DNA of 64,000 nucleotides, taken from contig NZ_ARWA01000001.1 in NCBI RefSeq assembly GCF_000385335.1, positions 3,550,001 through 3,614,000 on the forward strand, written 5' to 3'. A model generated the notes under the pieces. It was not told the origin of the DNA. It did no database searches and was given only the letters and a program-made list of their open reading frames with translations. Source of the DNA: Methyloferula stellata AR4 (GTDB taxonomy: Bacteria; Pseudomonadota; Alphaproteobacteria; Rhizobiales; Beijerinckiaceae). This document shows positions 1-9,321 of this stretch, piece after piece. A program made the position numbers and the translations under genes. The stretch's first letter is position 1; each line of letters starts with the position of its first letter.

Positions 1-110
1 CGAACGAAGCCGCTGGCTCTGCGCGCGGCCGGCTCCACTGAAGCTTTAGCTTCGGCTTCGGCCGGCTCATCCCTGCCAGACTCATCCCTGCGTGGGGAAA
101 CAACTTTCAC
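1..110 (-). CDS. pssA: Probable PssA N-terminus (CDP-diacylglycerol-serine O-phosphatidyltransferase), partial
   Basis: An open frame leaves the window at its left edge on the minus strand. It begins at a GTG at 108-110 preceded by GGAG with 8-nt spacing, 55 nt after the psd stop. The first 36 residues are charged and low-complexity (a repeated Arg-Asp-Glu motif, then Ala/Glu-rich), like the variable N-terminal extension before the first membrane helix of PssA. No catalytic motif lies inside the window. The identity rests on position: pssA commonly follows psd in alphaproteobacteria, where the pair makes phosphatidylserine and converts it to phosphatidylethanolamine. ATG codons at 85 and 70 are in another frame and have no spaced ribosome-binding site. 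Confidence 0.5.
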   Translation of the reverse strand, partial: MKVVSPRRDESGRDEPAEAEAKASVEPAARRASGFV

Positions 111-165
111 GAGGCGCGCTCCAATCTGGCCGCAACATAGGCAGTGGGCTTAAAACCAGCAAGCT

Positions 166-864
166 TCAGCTCAATCTAAAAGCGCGCCGCGGCTCGGCAC
201 CGTTCAAATCCGCCAGCACGGTCTCGCCTGCGACGGCTCTGGCGCCGACACCGACGAGCGGGCGCGCATTGGGCGGCATATAGACATCGACGCGCGAGCC
301 AAACCTTATGAGTCCAAACCGCTCGCCAGCGGCGAGCGTGTCGCCGACATGAGCGAAACAGACGATTCGCCGCGCGATGAGGCCCGCGATCTGCACCACG
401 CCGAAACGCCCGGCCGGCGTTTCGATGATAAGGCTGTTGCGCTCATTGTCTTCGCTCGCCTTGTCGAGATCGGCATTGACGAAGAGGCCAGGCTTATAGG
501 CGATCTTGCTGATCCGCCCGGCGACAGGCGCGCGGTTCACATGGCAATCGAAGACCGACATGAAGATCGAAATCCGCGGCATCGGATCGGTTCCAAGGCC
601 GAGTTCGGGCGGCGGCGTGAAGTAACCGACCTCCGACACGGCGCCGTCGGCCGGCGAAATGATGAGATGATCATCGAGCGGCGTGAGCCGCGCCGGATCG
701 CGGAAGAAATAGGCGCACCAAAGCGTCAGCGCCAAGCCGATCCAGCCGAGCGGCGACCAGATCCACCCGAGCACCACGGCGGCCACCGCAAAACCCGCGA
801 TGAAAATATAGCCTTCTGGATGAATCGGCGTGATCTGGCGGCGAATGGAATCAAAAATCGACAT
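166..864 (-). CDS. psd: Phosphatidylserine decarboxylase proenzyme
   Basis: This 232-aa protein converts phosphatidylserine to phosphatidylethanolamine at the inner membrane. Two hydrophobic segments lie near residues 20-55. Near the C-terminus the sequence [11 protein letters not shown] carries the Gly-Ser pair where the proenzyme cleaves itself; Ser190 becomes the pyruvoyl group. Length fits the short alphaproteobacterial Psd type. The start was set at the second Met (MSIFDSIRR), where homologues begin; an ATG three codons upstream is possible, and the AAGG at 3 or 12 nt from the two starts does not decide. The probable pssA start follows 55 nt downstream, so the two are likely one operon. 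Confidence 0.95.
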   Translation of the reverse strand: MSIFDSIRRQITPIHPEGYIFIAGFAVAAVVLGWIWSPLGWIGLALTLWCAYFFRDPARLTPLDDHLIISPADGAVSEVGYFTPPPELGLGTDPMPRISIFMSVFDCHVNRAPVAGRISKIAYKPGLFVNADLDKASEDNERNSLIIETPAGRFGVVQIAGLIARRIVCFAHVGDTLAAGERFGLIRFGSRVDVYMPPNARPLVGVGARAVAGETVLADLNGAEPRRAFRLS

Positions 865-974
865 GAATCTCATCTACCTTCAATTTGCATTTATCAGCAG
901 GCCCGACCTAGACTTTTAAGTTCGTGATCGCTCAAATTATAGAGTACATACTTGTTTTGAGCCGGAGATTTTGC

Positions 975-1649
975 ATGACCAATTCGGAAATCTGGATGAT
1001 CAGTTTGACAGCTGTAATAGCTGTCGGCGGGATCATCGCAGCTACTATTTTTAATAGTCAACTCGGCGTTATGAGTGATCAGTTAACTGAAATGAAAACC
1101 GCCTCCAAAATTGCTGAAAAAAGCTTAGTTGCGGTTCAGCGGGCATTCGTTTCCCCCACTGTTCTACTCACTCCGGTGCGCGACTCCTCTAACAAGCTCC
1201 AGTTTTGGCGCGCTTTGATCGGATTAGAAAACAGCGGCGCCACCCAAACAAATAAGCTTCGATGGACATTTACAGGTGGTGTAGATCTGACCCCAGACCC
1301 AGAAGTAAACACCATTTCGATTGCCTACGGCAAAGATGCGCCCGGTGGCAGCGGCTTCCTCGCACCCAAAGGCAAAGTCAATATAATTGACTCCATATTC
1401 AATAGAACAAAGATGGCCGAAATAATAAAAGGCCGCGGAGCTTATTTCTTAGGACGCGTCGACTACGAAGATATTTTTGGTAAGAGCCACACGACGAAGT
1501 TTTGTGTCCATCTTTACGGCGGTCCTTGGAATACCACTCTGCCAGACAGCGCATTGGATGCGCTGATCGATGGATTCGATCTTAATTTTAACATGTGCCG
1601 GCATAACAATTGCGCCGATGATGAATGCAGCGCAAACGATCTCGGCTAG
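975..1649 (+). CDS. Membrane-anchored protein of unknown function, AT-rich orphan
   Basis: The 224-aa product has one N-terminal hydrophobic helix (about residues 6-27), a short helical stretch with a SLVAVQRAFV segment, then a predicted beta-rich domain and a Cys-containing tail (MCRHNNCADDECS). The start at 975 has a GGAGA sequence upstream and places the helix at the N-terminus; the same frame is open back to 924. Base composition is visibly more AT-rich than psd and atm1 on either side, and both neighbours are on the opposite strand, which suggests acquired DNA. Proteins with a similar helix plus QRAFV segment recur as hypothetical proteins in proteobacteria, but no function is known to me. 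Confidence 0.75.
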   Translation: MTNSEIWMISLTAVIAVGGIIAATIFNSQLGVMSDQLTEMKTASKIAEKSLVAVQRAFVSPTVLLTPVRDSSNKLQFWRALIGLENSGATQTNKLRWTFTGGVDLTPDPEVNTISIAYGKDAPGGSGFLAPKGKVNIIDSIFNRTKMAEIIKGRGAYFLGRVDYEDIFGKSHTTKFCVHLYGGPWNTTLPDSALDALIDGFDLNFNMCRHNNCADDECSANDLG

Positions 1650-1687
1650 GAGTAGATGTATGCCTAACTGCAGAAGAACGGCTGCAT

Positions 1688-3667
1688 TCATCCCGACGCG
1701 ATCTCGGGATCGCGTTCGAGATCGAGATCGTCTTTTTCATTCACGCCCGGAAGATTCAAAGACTCGGCCTCGATCGCCTTGCGCGGGCTGACGCCCTCTG
1801 CCGCCGCCGCGCGGCGCAGAACCTCTTCCGCCGCCATGACCTCATGCTGACGATTCCACATGGCGGCATAAATGCCGTTCTGCGCCAAAAGCTTTTGATG
1901 CGTGCCGCGCTCGGCGATCACGCCCTTCTCCAAAACCAGAATCTCATCCGCATTGACCACGGTCGAGAGGCGATGCGCGATGACGACCGTCGTGCGGCCT
2001 TTCGAGACCCGCTCCAGCGCATCCTGGATCTCGCGCTCGGTGAAGGAATCGAGCGCCGACGTCGCCTCGTCGAGCACGAGGATCGGCGGCGCCTTCAAAA
2101 TGGTGCGGGCGATCGCGACACGCTGCTTCTCGCCACCCGAGAGCTTGAGGCCGCGCTCGCCGACTTGCGTGCCATAGCCGTCCGGCACGCTTTCGATGAA
2201 ATGATCGATCTGCGCGAGGCGTGCCGCTTCGTGCACCTCGGCCTCGGAGGCATCCCAGCGTCCGTAGCGGATGTTGTAGGCAATCGTATCGTTGAAGAGC
2301 ACGGTGTCCTGCGGCACCATGCCGATCTGCCCGCGCAGCGAATTTTGCGTGACATCCGCGATGTCCTGGCCGTCGATCGTGATGCGGCCGGACGAGGGCT
2401 CGTAGAAGCGGAAAATCAGCCGCGAAATGGTCGACTTGCCCGCGCCGGAAGGACCGACGATCGCGAGTGTCTTACCGGGCTGCACTTCAAAGGAAATGCC
2501 CTTCAGGATCTCGCGCTCGGGATCGTAGTGAAAGACCACATCCTCGAAGCGCAAATGGCCGGATGACACCTTCAAAGGCTTCGCGCCGGGTCTATCCTCG
2601 ATCTCCGGATTTTGCGACAGGATATGAAACATCATCTCGATGTCGATCGTCGCCTGGCGGATCTCGCGATAGACGAGCCCCATGAAATTCAGCGGCTGAT
2701 AGAGCTGAATCATCATCGCATTGATCAGCACGAAATCGCCAACCGTATTGGTGCCGTTGCGGACGCCGACAACGCTCATCGCCATCACCGCCATCAGACC
2801 CAGCGTGAAGATCACCGCCTGCCCGGCGTTCAGGATCGCAAGCGACACATAGGTCTTGATGCTCATGCGCTCATAGACCGCCATCGACGCGTCGTAACGC
2901 TCCGACTCGCGCTCTTCGGCGTTGAAATATTTCACCGTCTCGAAATTGAGGAGACTGTCGATCGCCTTCGTATTGGCGTCGGTGTCGCTCTCGTTCATCG
3001 ATCGGCGGATCGCGATCCGCCAATTGGTGGCGGCGAGCGTGAAGCCCATATAGGCCGTGATCATCGCCAAAACGACGGCGACATAGCGCCAGTCGAACTG
3101 GAAGAAGAAGACACACAGCACAAGCACGAATTCGACCGCCGTCGGTATGGCGGTCAACATGATCGTACGCACGATGGTCTCGATCGAATTGCGGCCGCGT
3201 TCGAGCACACGGGTCAGCCCGCCTGTCTTGCGTTCGAGATGAAAGCGCAGCGACAAAAGATGCAGATGCTTGAACACATCCTTGGCGAGGCGCCGCACCG
3301 CATGCATCGCGACATCGGCGAAAATCGCGTCGCGAATTTGGGTGAAGAGCGCCATGCCGATGCGCAAGACGCCATAGGCCAAGGCAAGCGCCAGCGGCCC
3401 CGCGAGAATGGGCCAAAGCCCATGGGTGTTTGCGCCCCCGGGCGCCGTCAGCGCATCGGTCGCCCATTTGAACGAATAAGGCACCGCGATCGTGAAGAGC
3501 TTGGCAAGCAGCAAAAGCGCGATGGAAAAATAGACGCGCCGCTTCAGGTCCGGCCGATCCGACGGCCAGATATAGGGCGACAGCTTGCGCATTGCCGAAC
3601 CGAAGCTCGCCTCGAGCGGAACGTCGAGCACATGCAAAGCGGGAAAACGAAAGAAGGAAGCGAGCAT
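1688..3667 (-). CDS. Atm1/HMT1-type ABC exporter, fused permease and ATPase
   Basis: This 659-aa half-transporter combines a six-helix membrane domain (about residues 45-345) with a C-terminal ATPase. Walker A is GPSGAGKST (405-413), the signature is LSGGEKQ (509-515) and Walker B is ILVLDEATSALD (529-540). The N-terminal motif LSPYIWPSDRPDLKRRV and overall length place it in the Atm1/ABCB7 family, whose bacterial members (for example Novosphingobium Atm1) export glutathione and its metal conjugates; yeast Atm1 supports cytosolic Fe-S assembly. It should act as a homodimer in the inner membrane. It stands alone, with about 180 nt of upstream DNA. Family is sure; substrate is inferred. Confidence 0.93.
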   Translation of the reverse strand: MLASFFRFPALHVLDVPLEASFGSAMRKLSPYIWPSDRPDLKRRVYFSIALLLLAKLFTIAVPYSFKWATDALTAPGGANTHGLWPILAGPLALALAYGVLRIGMALFTQIRDAIFADVAMHAVRRLAKDVFKHLHLLSLRFHLERKTGGLTRVLERGRNSIETIVRTIMLTAIPTAVEFVLVLCVFFFQFDWRYVAVVLAMITAYMGFTLAATNWRIAIRRSMNESDTDANTKAIDSLLNFETVKYFNAEERESERYDASMAVYERMSIKTYVSLAILNAGQAVIFTLGLMAVMAMSVVGVRNGTNTVGDFVLINAMMIQLYQPLNFMGLVYREIRQATIDIEMMFHILSQNPEIEDRPGAKPLKVSSGHLRFEDVVFHYDPEREILKGISFEVQPGKTLAIVGPSGAGKSTISRLIFRFYEPSSGRITIDGQDIADVTQNSLRGQIGMVPQDTVLFNDTIAYNIRYGRWDASEAEVHEAARLAQIDHFIESVPDGYGTQVGERGLKLSGGEKQRVAIARTILKAPPILVLDEATSALDSFTEREIQDALERVSKGRTTVVIAHRLSTVVNADEILVLEKGVIAERGTHQKLLAQNGIYAAMWNRQHEVMAAEEVLRRAAAAEGVSPRKAIEAESLNLPGVNEKDDLDLERDPEIASG

Positions 3668-3849
3668 CTCGATGTCGTGCAGGGCCGGAGCGTTGGCAAG
3701 CCGGCGCGGCCAAGGTTTTCATCACGCTATGCATTTCAATGACATAGCGTGTGCGAAAGGATCAAGTTCAAGCTCTATATAAGCGCTCTTGCCGCAAAGC
3801 GCAGACGAAAGTTGGAAGCCTCGTGCTATTGGCCGCGCGATGGCTCTTT

Positions 3850-5205
3850 TCAGTTGGTCTGGCCGGGAATGACGAAGACCTGCCCTGGATAGATCAGCTT
3901 GGGATCGCGGATCTGCGACGAATTGGCAGCATAGATCTCCGTATAGCGCGTGCCCCGGCCAAGCGTTTTGCGGCTGATGCGCCAGAGACTATAACCCCGC
4001 TCCACCGTCGCCGTCTGAATCTCCGGAACGACCGCCGCTGCCGATTGGCCGGTCGATGCCACGAAACCATCGGCGCTTGGTGCTGTGCTTGGCGCATGTT
4101 CCGCGTCCGAACGCGTCGCGGCGGGCGTGTCATGCTCTTGCGAGGCAAGACGCGGCGCTTGCATGTCGGGTTCTTTTGCCGGAATTGCCGGTGTTGGCGG
4201 CGGCGCCACCGCGGCCACGGCCTCTTTCGGGCTCGGTGATGACGTATAGTCGAAAGGCACTTCGGCGCGTGCGACGACGCTGCCCGAATGGTCGATCTGA
4301 TCGGCGCGCACGGCATAATGGCCGGGCACGAGGCCCTTGCCGACTTTCACCGACCAGCGGCCATCCGGGCCTGCAACGACCTCGGCAAGCGCGCTCCCAT
4401 TCAAATAGAGCCGCAGATGCGCACCGGGCGCGGCAATGCCCGTTGCGAAAAACCCGCCGGGTTCGACGATCTCGGCGGTTTTAATCGCGACCTCTGGTTT
4501 GACCGGCGGCGCCGCTTGCTTTGCCTCGTCCCCCGGTTTTGCCGGCGAAGGGGGTGCGGCTTTAGGCGTTGGTTGGGGCAATTCCGCTTTGGCGGTCGGA
4601 TCGGCCAAAAGAACCGTCGCCTTGCCCGGCTCCGCCAAGGCGACCATGACCTCGCCCTTGCCTTTGACCGGAACCGACACGGCCACATTCTGATCCGAGA
4701 CGACGGGCGATCCCGAAGGCGGCGTCACGCGCAGCGACAGGCCATGCTCGCCCGGAGCCAGGGGCGGCGGCACGAAAGCAAACTGCCCCGCAGCATCGGA
4801 TTTCCCCTCGGCGATGACTTTGCCATTCGCGATGACGGCCACTTGGCTATTCGGCTCAGTATGACCGGCAATGACCGCATCGCCCGAGGGCTCGACCCGC
4901 ACCACGTCGAATTTGGGCCGCGCAACGGGCGCGGGTGCAGGCGAAGGTGCAGTTTGGGGAGAAGCCGGCGTCTCGATCGCGGCCAAAGGCGCGGGTACAC
5001 CCGTTGGCGCCGCGGCCTCCGGCTCCGTCCCGGTGAGATGCGCAGGCGGCGGCGCAGCGGCGGCTTGCGGCTTCGGCGCCACATTGCCATGAAGCTCGAG
5101 CGGCGCGTCCGCTGCCGGAAGCCGCGTTGTCACCCAATAGACGGCCAACGCCGCGATCACCAGGCAGGGGCCGAGAATCAAAGCGATGGTCTTAGAACGG
5201 TTCAT
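3850..5205 (-). CDS. Membrane-anchored LysM-domain protein with Ig-like repeats
   Basis: A 451-aa envelope protein. Residues 7-27 form an N-terminal membrane anchor, followed by a long Pro/Ala-rich linker. Two Ig-like modules follow; each contains a phrase like GHTEPNSQVAVIANGK or GIAAPGAHLRLYLNG. A single C-terminal LysM domain occupies roughly residues 398-449 (VERGYSLWRISRKTLGRG ... YPGQVFVIP). LysM binds the GlcNAc backbone of peptidoglycan, so the protein probably tethers the inner membrane to the wall. This architecture is common in Rhizobiales, usually annotated only as LysM peptidoglycan-binding protein. It is transcribed divergently from the LOG-family gene, sharing a 150-nt promoter region. 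Confidence 0.88.
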   Translation of the reverse strand: MNRSKTIALILGPCLVIAALAVYWVTTRLPAADAPLELHGNVAPKPQAAAAPPPAHLTGTEPEAAAPTGVPAPLAAIETPASPQTAPSPAPAPVARPKFDVVRVEPSGDAVIAGHTEPNSQVAVIANGKVIAEGKSDAAGQFAFVPPPLAPGEHGLSLRVTPPSGSPVVSDQNVAVSVPVKGKGEVMVALAEPGKATVLLADPTAKAELPQPTPKAAPPSPAKPGDEAKQAAPPVKPEVAIKTAEIVEPGGFFATGIAAPGAHLRLYLNGSALAEVVAGPDGRWSVKVGKGLVPGHYAVRADQIDHSGSVVARAEVPFDYTSSPSPKEAVAAVAPPPTPAIPAKEPDMQAPRLASQEHDTPAATRSDAEHAPSTAPSADGFVASTGQSAAAVVPEIQTATVERGYSLWRISRKTLGRGTRYTEIYAANSSQIRDPKLIYPGQVFVIPGQTN

Positions 5206-5355
5206 GCCTCTGCCTTCTTTGTCTGAAAATCTATCGTGCCGGCGAGGGCCTTGCCACCCGTTTTATAGGCAAACACGGTGTTTTCTGAGGCCGCGGCCCC
5301 AAAACATGCGCTCCACCACCTTGACCACGGTGCATTGCGCAAGCGAGAACCGTTT

Positions 5356-5988
5356 ATGAACCTCATTCCAAGCGAAGCCGCCTCCCCGCGCCGCATTCGC
5401 ACGATCTGCGTCTATTGCGGCTCCTCCACGGGCGGCGCGGCGCATTACTATGAAGCCGCGCGCAAGCTCGGCCACATCCTGGGCAAGGCCGGGATCGGGC
5501 TCGTCTATGGCGGCGGCAATCTAGGGCTGATGGGCACGATCGCAAGCGCGGTCATCGAAGCGGGCGGCAAAGTCACCGGGATCATTCCGGACTTTCTCGT
5601 CAACGAGAAGAACACACTGAAAGCCGATCACGAACAGATCGTCGTGCCGGATATGCATACGCGCAAGCGTCTGATGTTCGAGCGCGCCGATGCCTTCGTC
5701 GCTTTGCCCGGCGGGGTCGGCACATTGGAAGAACTTGTCGAGCAATTGACCTGGGTCCAGCTCGAACGCCATTCGAAACCCGTGGTTCTGGCCGATATAA
5801 GCGGCTTTTGGCGTCCCCTGCTCGCGCTTTTCGCGCATATGCGCGAACAGGGTTTCATCCAGTCGCATTTCGAAATCCGCTATCTCGTCGCGGAAAAGAT
5901 CGAGGATATTCTGCCGATGATCGAGACGGCTTCGGCCGAAGCCGAGCGTCGCGGGTTGAAGAAGGAGACGGTCGATCCGAGGCTTTGA
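5356..5988 (+). CDS. LOG-family protein (cytokinin riboside 5'-monophosphate phosphoribohydrolase)
   Basis: The 210-aa product has the LOG/TIGR00730 fold. It begins with a Rossmann strand (RTICVYCGSS), carries GLVYGGGNLGLMG, and contains the diagnostic PGGVGTLEE motif with the upstream RADAFVALPGG. Enzymes of this family hydrolyse nucleoside 5'-monophosphates to free base and ribose 5-phosphate; the cytokinin-activating role is proven in plants and some plant-associated bacteria but not implied here. The ATG at 5356 is preferred because the 26 upstream codons in frame look non-coding and homologues begin just before the first beta strand. It diverges from the LysM gene. Confidence 0.92.
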   Translation: MNLIPSEAASPRRIRTICVYCGSSTGGAAHYYEAARKLGHILGKAGIGLVYGGGNLGLMGTIASAVIEAGGKVTGIIPDFLVNEKNTLKADHEQIVVPDMHTRKRLMFERADAFVALPGGVGTLEELVEQLTWVQLERHSKPVVLADISGFWRPLLALFAHMREQGFIQSHFEIRYLVAEKIEDILPMIETASAEAERRGLKKETVDPRL

Positions 5989-6111
5989 TATCCCGCTTAC
6001 CGCCTGACTACATTCGGCACGTTAGTGAAAGGCCCGAATGCGCGGAAGACGCGCTAAAAAAAGCGGCCGTAAGCAGCGAGAATTATGCGATTAAAGAGCA
6101 GGAAGCTTGCG

Positions 6112-6393
6112 ATGTCTGATGAATATGAGATCGTCGCGACTGGCACCTGGTTTTATGATCACAGTGTTCCAAAACCTATCGTGATTTACGCAAAGCCCGC
6201 GCGCTATGCGAGTTCTCGTTATGACGATGACGACCAGCTTGACGAAAGCAGGCCAATTCCGGAAACGCCGGATGGCTTTGTCTATTTTTGTTGGCCCGGC
6301 GGCCACGATCAGCCGACAATTGAAGATGCGAAAGCATGGGCAAATGCCCAACCATGGGGACCAGTAATTTGGGGCTTAACAATTTCAAACTGA
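6112..6393 (+). CDS. Small acidic protein of unknown function
   Basis: A 93-aa frame starting at ATG 6112, with AGGA about 9 nt upstream. It contains an Asp-rich stretch (RYDDDDQLDES) and an aromatic, Trp-containing C-terminal half (FVYFCWPGGHDQP ... WGPVIWG). Base composition is more AT-rich than the flanking LOG and zf-CHCC genes. No family was recognised. The good ribosome-binding site and plausible amino-acid composition support a real gene, but no partner or conserved context is visible, so it could be a young or acquired gene. Confidence 0.55.
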   Translation: MSDEYEIVATGTWFYDHSVPKPIVIYAKPARYASSRYDDDDQLDESRPIPETPDGFVYFCWPGGHDQPTIEDAKAWANAQPWGPVIWGLTISN

Positions 6394-6473
6394 CGTATTA
6401 CGCCAGAGTATCCAAATCCATCCATATAGCTTAATCTGCCGCTCAACTCCCAAACCCCTCACGGACCCCCCTC

Positions 6474-6728
6474 ATGGCCGCTCATGTCACGCCGCATTTC
6501 CACAATCAGCCCGGCGTCGCCCAGATCCGCGTCGGCGCCAAGGAATTCATGTGCATCGGCGCTTTGCCGCCTTTCGACCATCCGCATATTTTCATCGACA
6601 TGGGCGGCGAGAACGAGGCGGTCTGCCCCTATTGTTCGACGCATTATGTTTATGACGCCTCGTTGCATGGCGGCGCCGTGCCGGCCGAATGCGTCTATGT
6701 TCCCGAGGTCGAGCCGGAACATAGCTGA
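6474..6728 (+). CDS. zf-CHCC zinc-finger domain protein
   Basis: An 84-aa protein with the CHCC pattern: Cys in KEFMCIG, His in HPHIFID, then CPYCSTHYVY. The metal site is Cys-x-His-x-Cys-x2-Cys with the typical GGENEAVCPYC block. This is the family of the mitochondrial complex I accessory subunit NDUFS6; alphaproteobacteria encode short stand-alone members, so an association with complex I is possible but not shown here. It ends 18 nt before the FAD monooxygenase start on the same strand, so the two are probably co-transcribed. Confidence 0.88.
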   Translation: MAAHVTPHFHNQPGVAQIRVGAKEFMCIGALPPFDHPHIFIDMGGENEAVCPYCSTHYVYDASLHGGAVPAECVYVPEVEPEHS

Positions 6729-6746
6729 ATTCATGCACATCGCGCG

Positions 6747-7973
6747 ATGACGAAGCCGCACGCGCTTATCGCCGGTGCCGGAATCGGCGGCCTTACCGCC
6801 GCTTTGTGTCTCGCCCGCATCGGCTGGCGCGTCACGCTTCTCGAACGCGCGCCATTGCTCGAAGAGGTCGGCGCGGGCCTTCAGCTCTCTCCCAATGCCA
6901 GCCGCATTCTCAAAGATCTCGGCGTGCTCGCGCGGCTCGAAGGCGCCGCGCTGACGCCCTCGGCGATCAGAATCAGGCGCGGCCGCGACGCAGCTCTTTT
7001 GGCGCTTCTGCCGCTCGACAAAGCCGAGCAAACCTGGGGCGCGCCTTATTGCGTTGCGTTGCGCAGCGATTTGCAGCGCGCCCTGCTCGAAGCCGTCGCC
7101 TGCATCCCTGAGATTTGCCTCGTGGCGGGAACCACGGTCGCAGGCTTCGCGGCGACCAGCGAAGGCGTCACCGTCGCCGCCAAGCAAGGCCTCATGCGAT
7201 TGAGCTTTGAAGGCACATGTCTGATCGGCGCCGATGGCGTGCAATCCTTCGTGCGTAAGCGATTGCTTGAGCCGTCAAAAGATACATTGCACTTTTCCGG
7301 CAATGAAGCCTGGCGCGCGCTTGTTCCGGCCGATCGGGTCGCGCCCGATATGCTGCGTCCGGAAACCAATCTCTGGCTCGGTCCCGACGCGCATGTCGTC
7401 CATTATCCGTTGCGCGGTGGTACCATCGTCAATCTTGCCGTGATCCTCGGCAAAGCGCGCGCGCCGAAAACCCAGGCCGACGCCTGGTCGAACGCCGGCG
7501 ATCCCCAGATTATTGCTGCGCGCTTTTCGAAATGGCATCAGGCGTTGCGCGGGCTGATCGCATCCGCGCCCGAATGGCTGACGTGGCCGCTCTTCGAACA
7601 CAAACCCTTGTCCGCCTGGACGGCGGGTCCGATCGCGCTTTTGGGCGATGCCGCGCATCCCATGTTACCGTTTTTGGCGCAGGGCGCGGCGCAAGCGATC
7701 GAAGATGCCGCCGTTTTAGCCAATGCGCTCGCCAAAAATCCGGCCGTCGATATAGCGTTTTCTACTTATGCCGCGGCTCGGCTCGCCCATACGGCGAAGG
7801 TGCAAAAAGCTTCACACCAGCAAGGCGTGATCTACCACCTCGCCGGCCCAGCCGCCGCTGCGCGCGATCTGACGATCCGTGCGCTCGGTCCGCATCGCAT
7901 GCTGGCGCGCAACGATTGGATCTATCGAAGTTCGCAACAATTGCCAGCCAGCAAGGCTCTCGCTAGTTTTTGA
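6747..7973 (+). CDS. FAD-dependent monooxygenase (UbiH / salicylate hydroxylase-like)
   Basis: A 408-aa group A flavoprotein hydroxylase. The N-terminal GxGxxG motif is GAGIGGLTAAL; a second FAD motif, GDAAHPMLPFLAQGAAQAIEDA split by its Asp, lies near residue 295. Such enzymes use NAD(P)H and O2 to hydroxylate aromatic or polyprenyl-quinone substrates. The substrate cannot be read from the sequence. It follows the zf-CHCC gene with an 18-nt gap, an arrangement seen in several Rhizobiales. Family assignment is firm; role in ubiquinone synthesis versus aromatic catabolism is open. Confidence 0.9.
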   Translation: MTKPHALIAGAGIGGLTAALCLARIGWRVTLLERAPLLEEVGAGLQLSPNASRILKDLGVLARLEGAALTPSAIRIRRGRDAALLALLPLDKAEQTWGAPYCVALRSDLQRALLEAVACIPEICLVAGTTVAGFAATSEGVTVAAKQGLMRLSFEGTCLIGADGVQSFVRKRLLEPSKDTLHFSGNEAWRALVPADRVAPDMLRPETNLWLGPDAHVVHYPLRGGTIVNLAVILGKARAPKTQADAWSNAGDPQIIAARFSKWHQALRGLIASAPEWLTWPLFEHKPLSAWTAGPIALLGDAAHPMLPFLAQGAAQAIEDAAVLANALAKNPAVDIAFSTYAAARLAHTAKVQKASHQQGVIYHLAGPAAAARDLTIRALGPHRMLARNDWIYRSSQQLPASKALASF

Positions 7974-8038
7974 GTCGAGGGCGAATGAGTCCGGCGCTGC
8001 CTCTGGCTGGATAAGCGAACTGAAGCGAGTTTGACGCC

Positions 8039-8974
8039 ATGGCAGTCTTTGCCGACGAAGCGGATTTCGAAACACCAGATCTGCGCAGCGCGCATGTCAT
8101 CGTCATCGGCAATGAAAAAGGCGGCACCGGCAAATCCACTCTGTCGATCCATATCACGATCGCTTTGCTGAAAGCCGGCTTCCGGGTCGCGACCATCGAT
8201 CTCGATACCCGCCAGCGCACTCTGACGCGCTTCTTCGAAAACCGTCAGTCCTGGGCGCAGACGGCGCCCTGGGAGGTCGAACTTCCCTTTCATCATGCGC
8301 TCGATCGCGGCGCTTCCGCCAATGTGCATGATAATGAAACGATGGAATTCGGCGCCTTCGCCGATGCCATCGCCTCCGTGGAACATGCCTATGAATTCGT
8401 GGTCATCGATACGCCGGCGAGCGATTCCTATCTCATGCGGCTTGCGCATTCGCTGGCCGATACGCTGGTCTCCCCCGTCAATGATTCCTATATCGACGTC
8501 GATGTGTTTTCCCGCGTGCATCACGACAAAGCGCGGCGCGGCGAGATCGCGCATTATGCCGATCTCGTGCTGGAAGCGCGGCGCAAGCGCCATCTGGTCG
8601 ATCAAGGCATCATCGACTGGGTTTTGGTGCGCAATCGCGTCGCCTCGATCCAATCCAACAATTCGAAGCAGATCGCGATCAGCCTTGCGCGCATGTCGCC
8701 CGAATTGCAGTTCCGGCCGATGGAAGGCCTGCACGACCGGGTGATCTTCCGCGAGCTGTTTCCGATCGGCTTGACCGCGCTCGATCCGATCGAGGAGGCC
8801 GCCCGCGGCGGGACTCTGTCGCAATCGCAGCAATCGGCCCGCAAGGAAATCGAAACGCTGGTCGCCTCCTTGCAATTGCCTGAACGCAACGCCGGCATGG
8901 CGCATCTTCAGGCGCGGCACGTCTGGTTCGAGCGCATCTCGAACTTCTACCGCAATCTGCGGGCCGACATGTAG
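8039..8974 (+). CDS. mipZ: MipZ, division-plane positioning ATPase
   Basis: A 311-aa ParA/MinD-superfamily ATPase. The deviant Walker A box is GNEKGGTGKSTLS near residue 22, followed by DLDTRQRTLTRFFENR and the VIDTPASDS switch region. Length, the long C-terminal helical part and the LDTRQ phrase match MipZ of Caulobacter, which forms a ParB-linked gradient from the poles and inhibits FtsZ polymerisation, so the ring forms at midcell. Alphaproteobacteria with MipZ usually lack MinCDE. It is a single gene with its own upstream spacer. Confidence 0.93.
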   Translation: MAVFADEADFETPDLRSAHVIVIGNEKGGTGKSTLSIHITIALLKAGFRVATIDLDTRQRTLTRFFENRQSWAQTAPWEVELPFHHALDRGASANVHDNETMEFGAFADAIASVEHAYEFVVIDTPASDSYLMRLAHSLADTLVSPVNDSYIDVDVFSRVHHDKARRGEIAHYADLVLEARRKRHLVDQGIIDWVLVRNRVASIQSNNSKQIAISLARMSPELQFRPMEGLHDRVIFRELFPIGLTALDPIEEAARGGTLSQSQQSARKEIETLVASLQLPERNAGMAHLQARHVWFERISNFYRNLRADM

Positions 8975-9055
8975 TTTCAATCTGGCGATGGACTTCCCTG
9001 CGCTAAAGTGTGAAATCACTCCACGCATTTTCACATTCAGCCCATGCGGGGATCC

Positions 9056-9295
9056 ATGGCAGAGGTTAAATTCCTGAACCGCGACAGCACCGCGCCGACC
9101 GGCGACTTCGTCGCCATTACGCGCCGCATAGCGCCCAACAATACGGTCGTGACCGACATCATCTGCATGAAGGACGGGGCGGCGGTGAAGACGATCACCG
9201 ACCGGCAGTTCCGGCCCGACGCCGCGATCGAAACAGCCCAGGAGATCGCCGACGAGCACGATGTCGAGGTCGTCTATATGCTCGACTTGGCGTGA
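9056..9295 (+). CDS. Small conserved hypothetical protein
   Basis: A 79-aa protein starting MAEVKFLNRD, with GGGGA 5 nt upstream of the ATG at 9056; a second in-frame ATG at 9044 lacks such a site. The composition is balanced, with a predicted beta-hairpin (VVTDIICMKDGAAVKTITD) and an acidic C-terminal helix (ETAQEIADEHDVEVV). No domain was recognised. It sits between mipZ and the AraC regulator and ends 27 nt before the convergent regulator stop. Confidence 0.65.
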   Translation: MAEVKFLNRDSTAPTGDFVAITRRIAPNNTVVTDIICMKDGAAVKTITDRQFRPDAAIETAQEIADEHDVEVVYMLDLA

Positions 9296-9321
9296 CTGGC
9301 TTTGACGTGACCGGCTTTGGA

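Noticed and set aside
70-85. ATG starts at 70 and 85 for the left-edge gene
   Set aside because: They are in a different frame and have AGGG directly abutting the start; the GTG at 110 with GGAG at 8 nt is better.
2612-3742. 376-codon plus-strand frame opposite the Atm1-type exporter
   Set aside because: Antisense shadow; the minus-strand protein has all ABC motifs.
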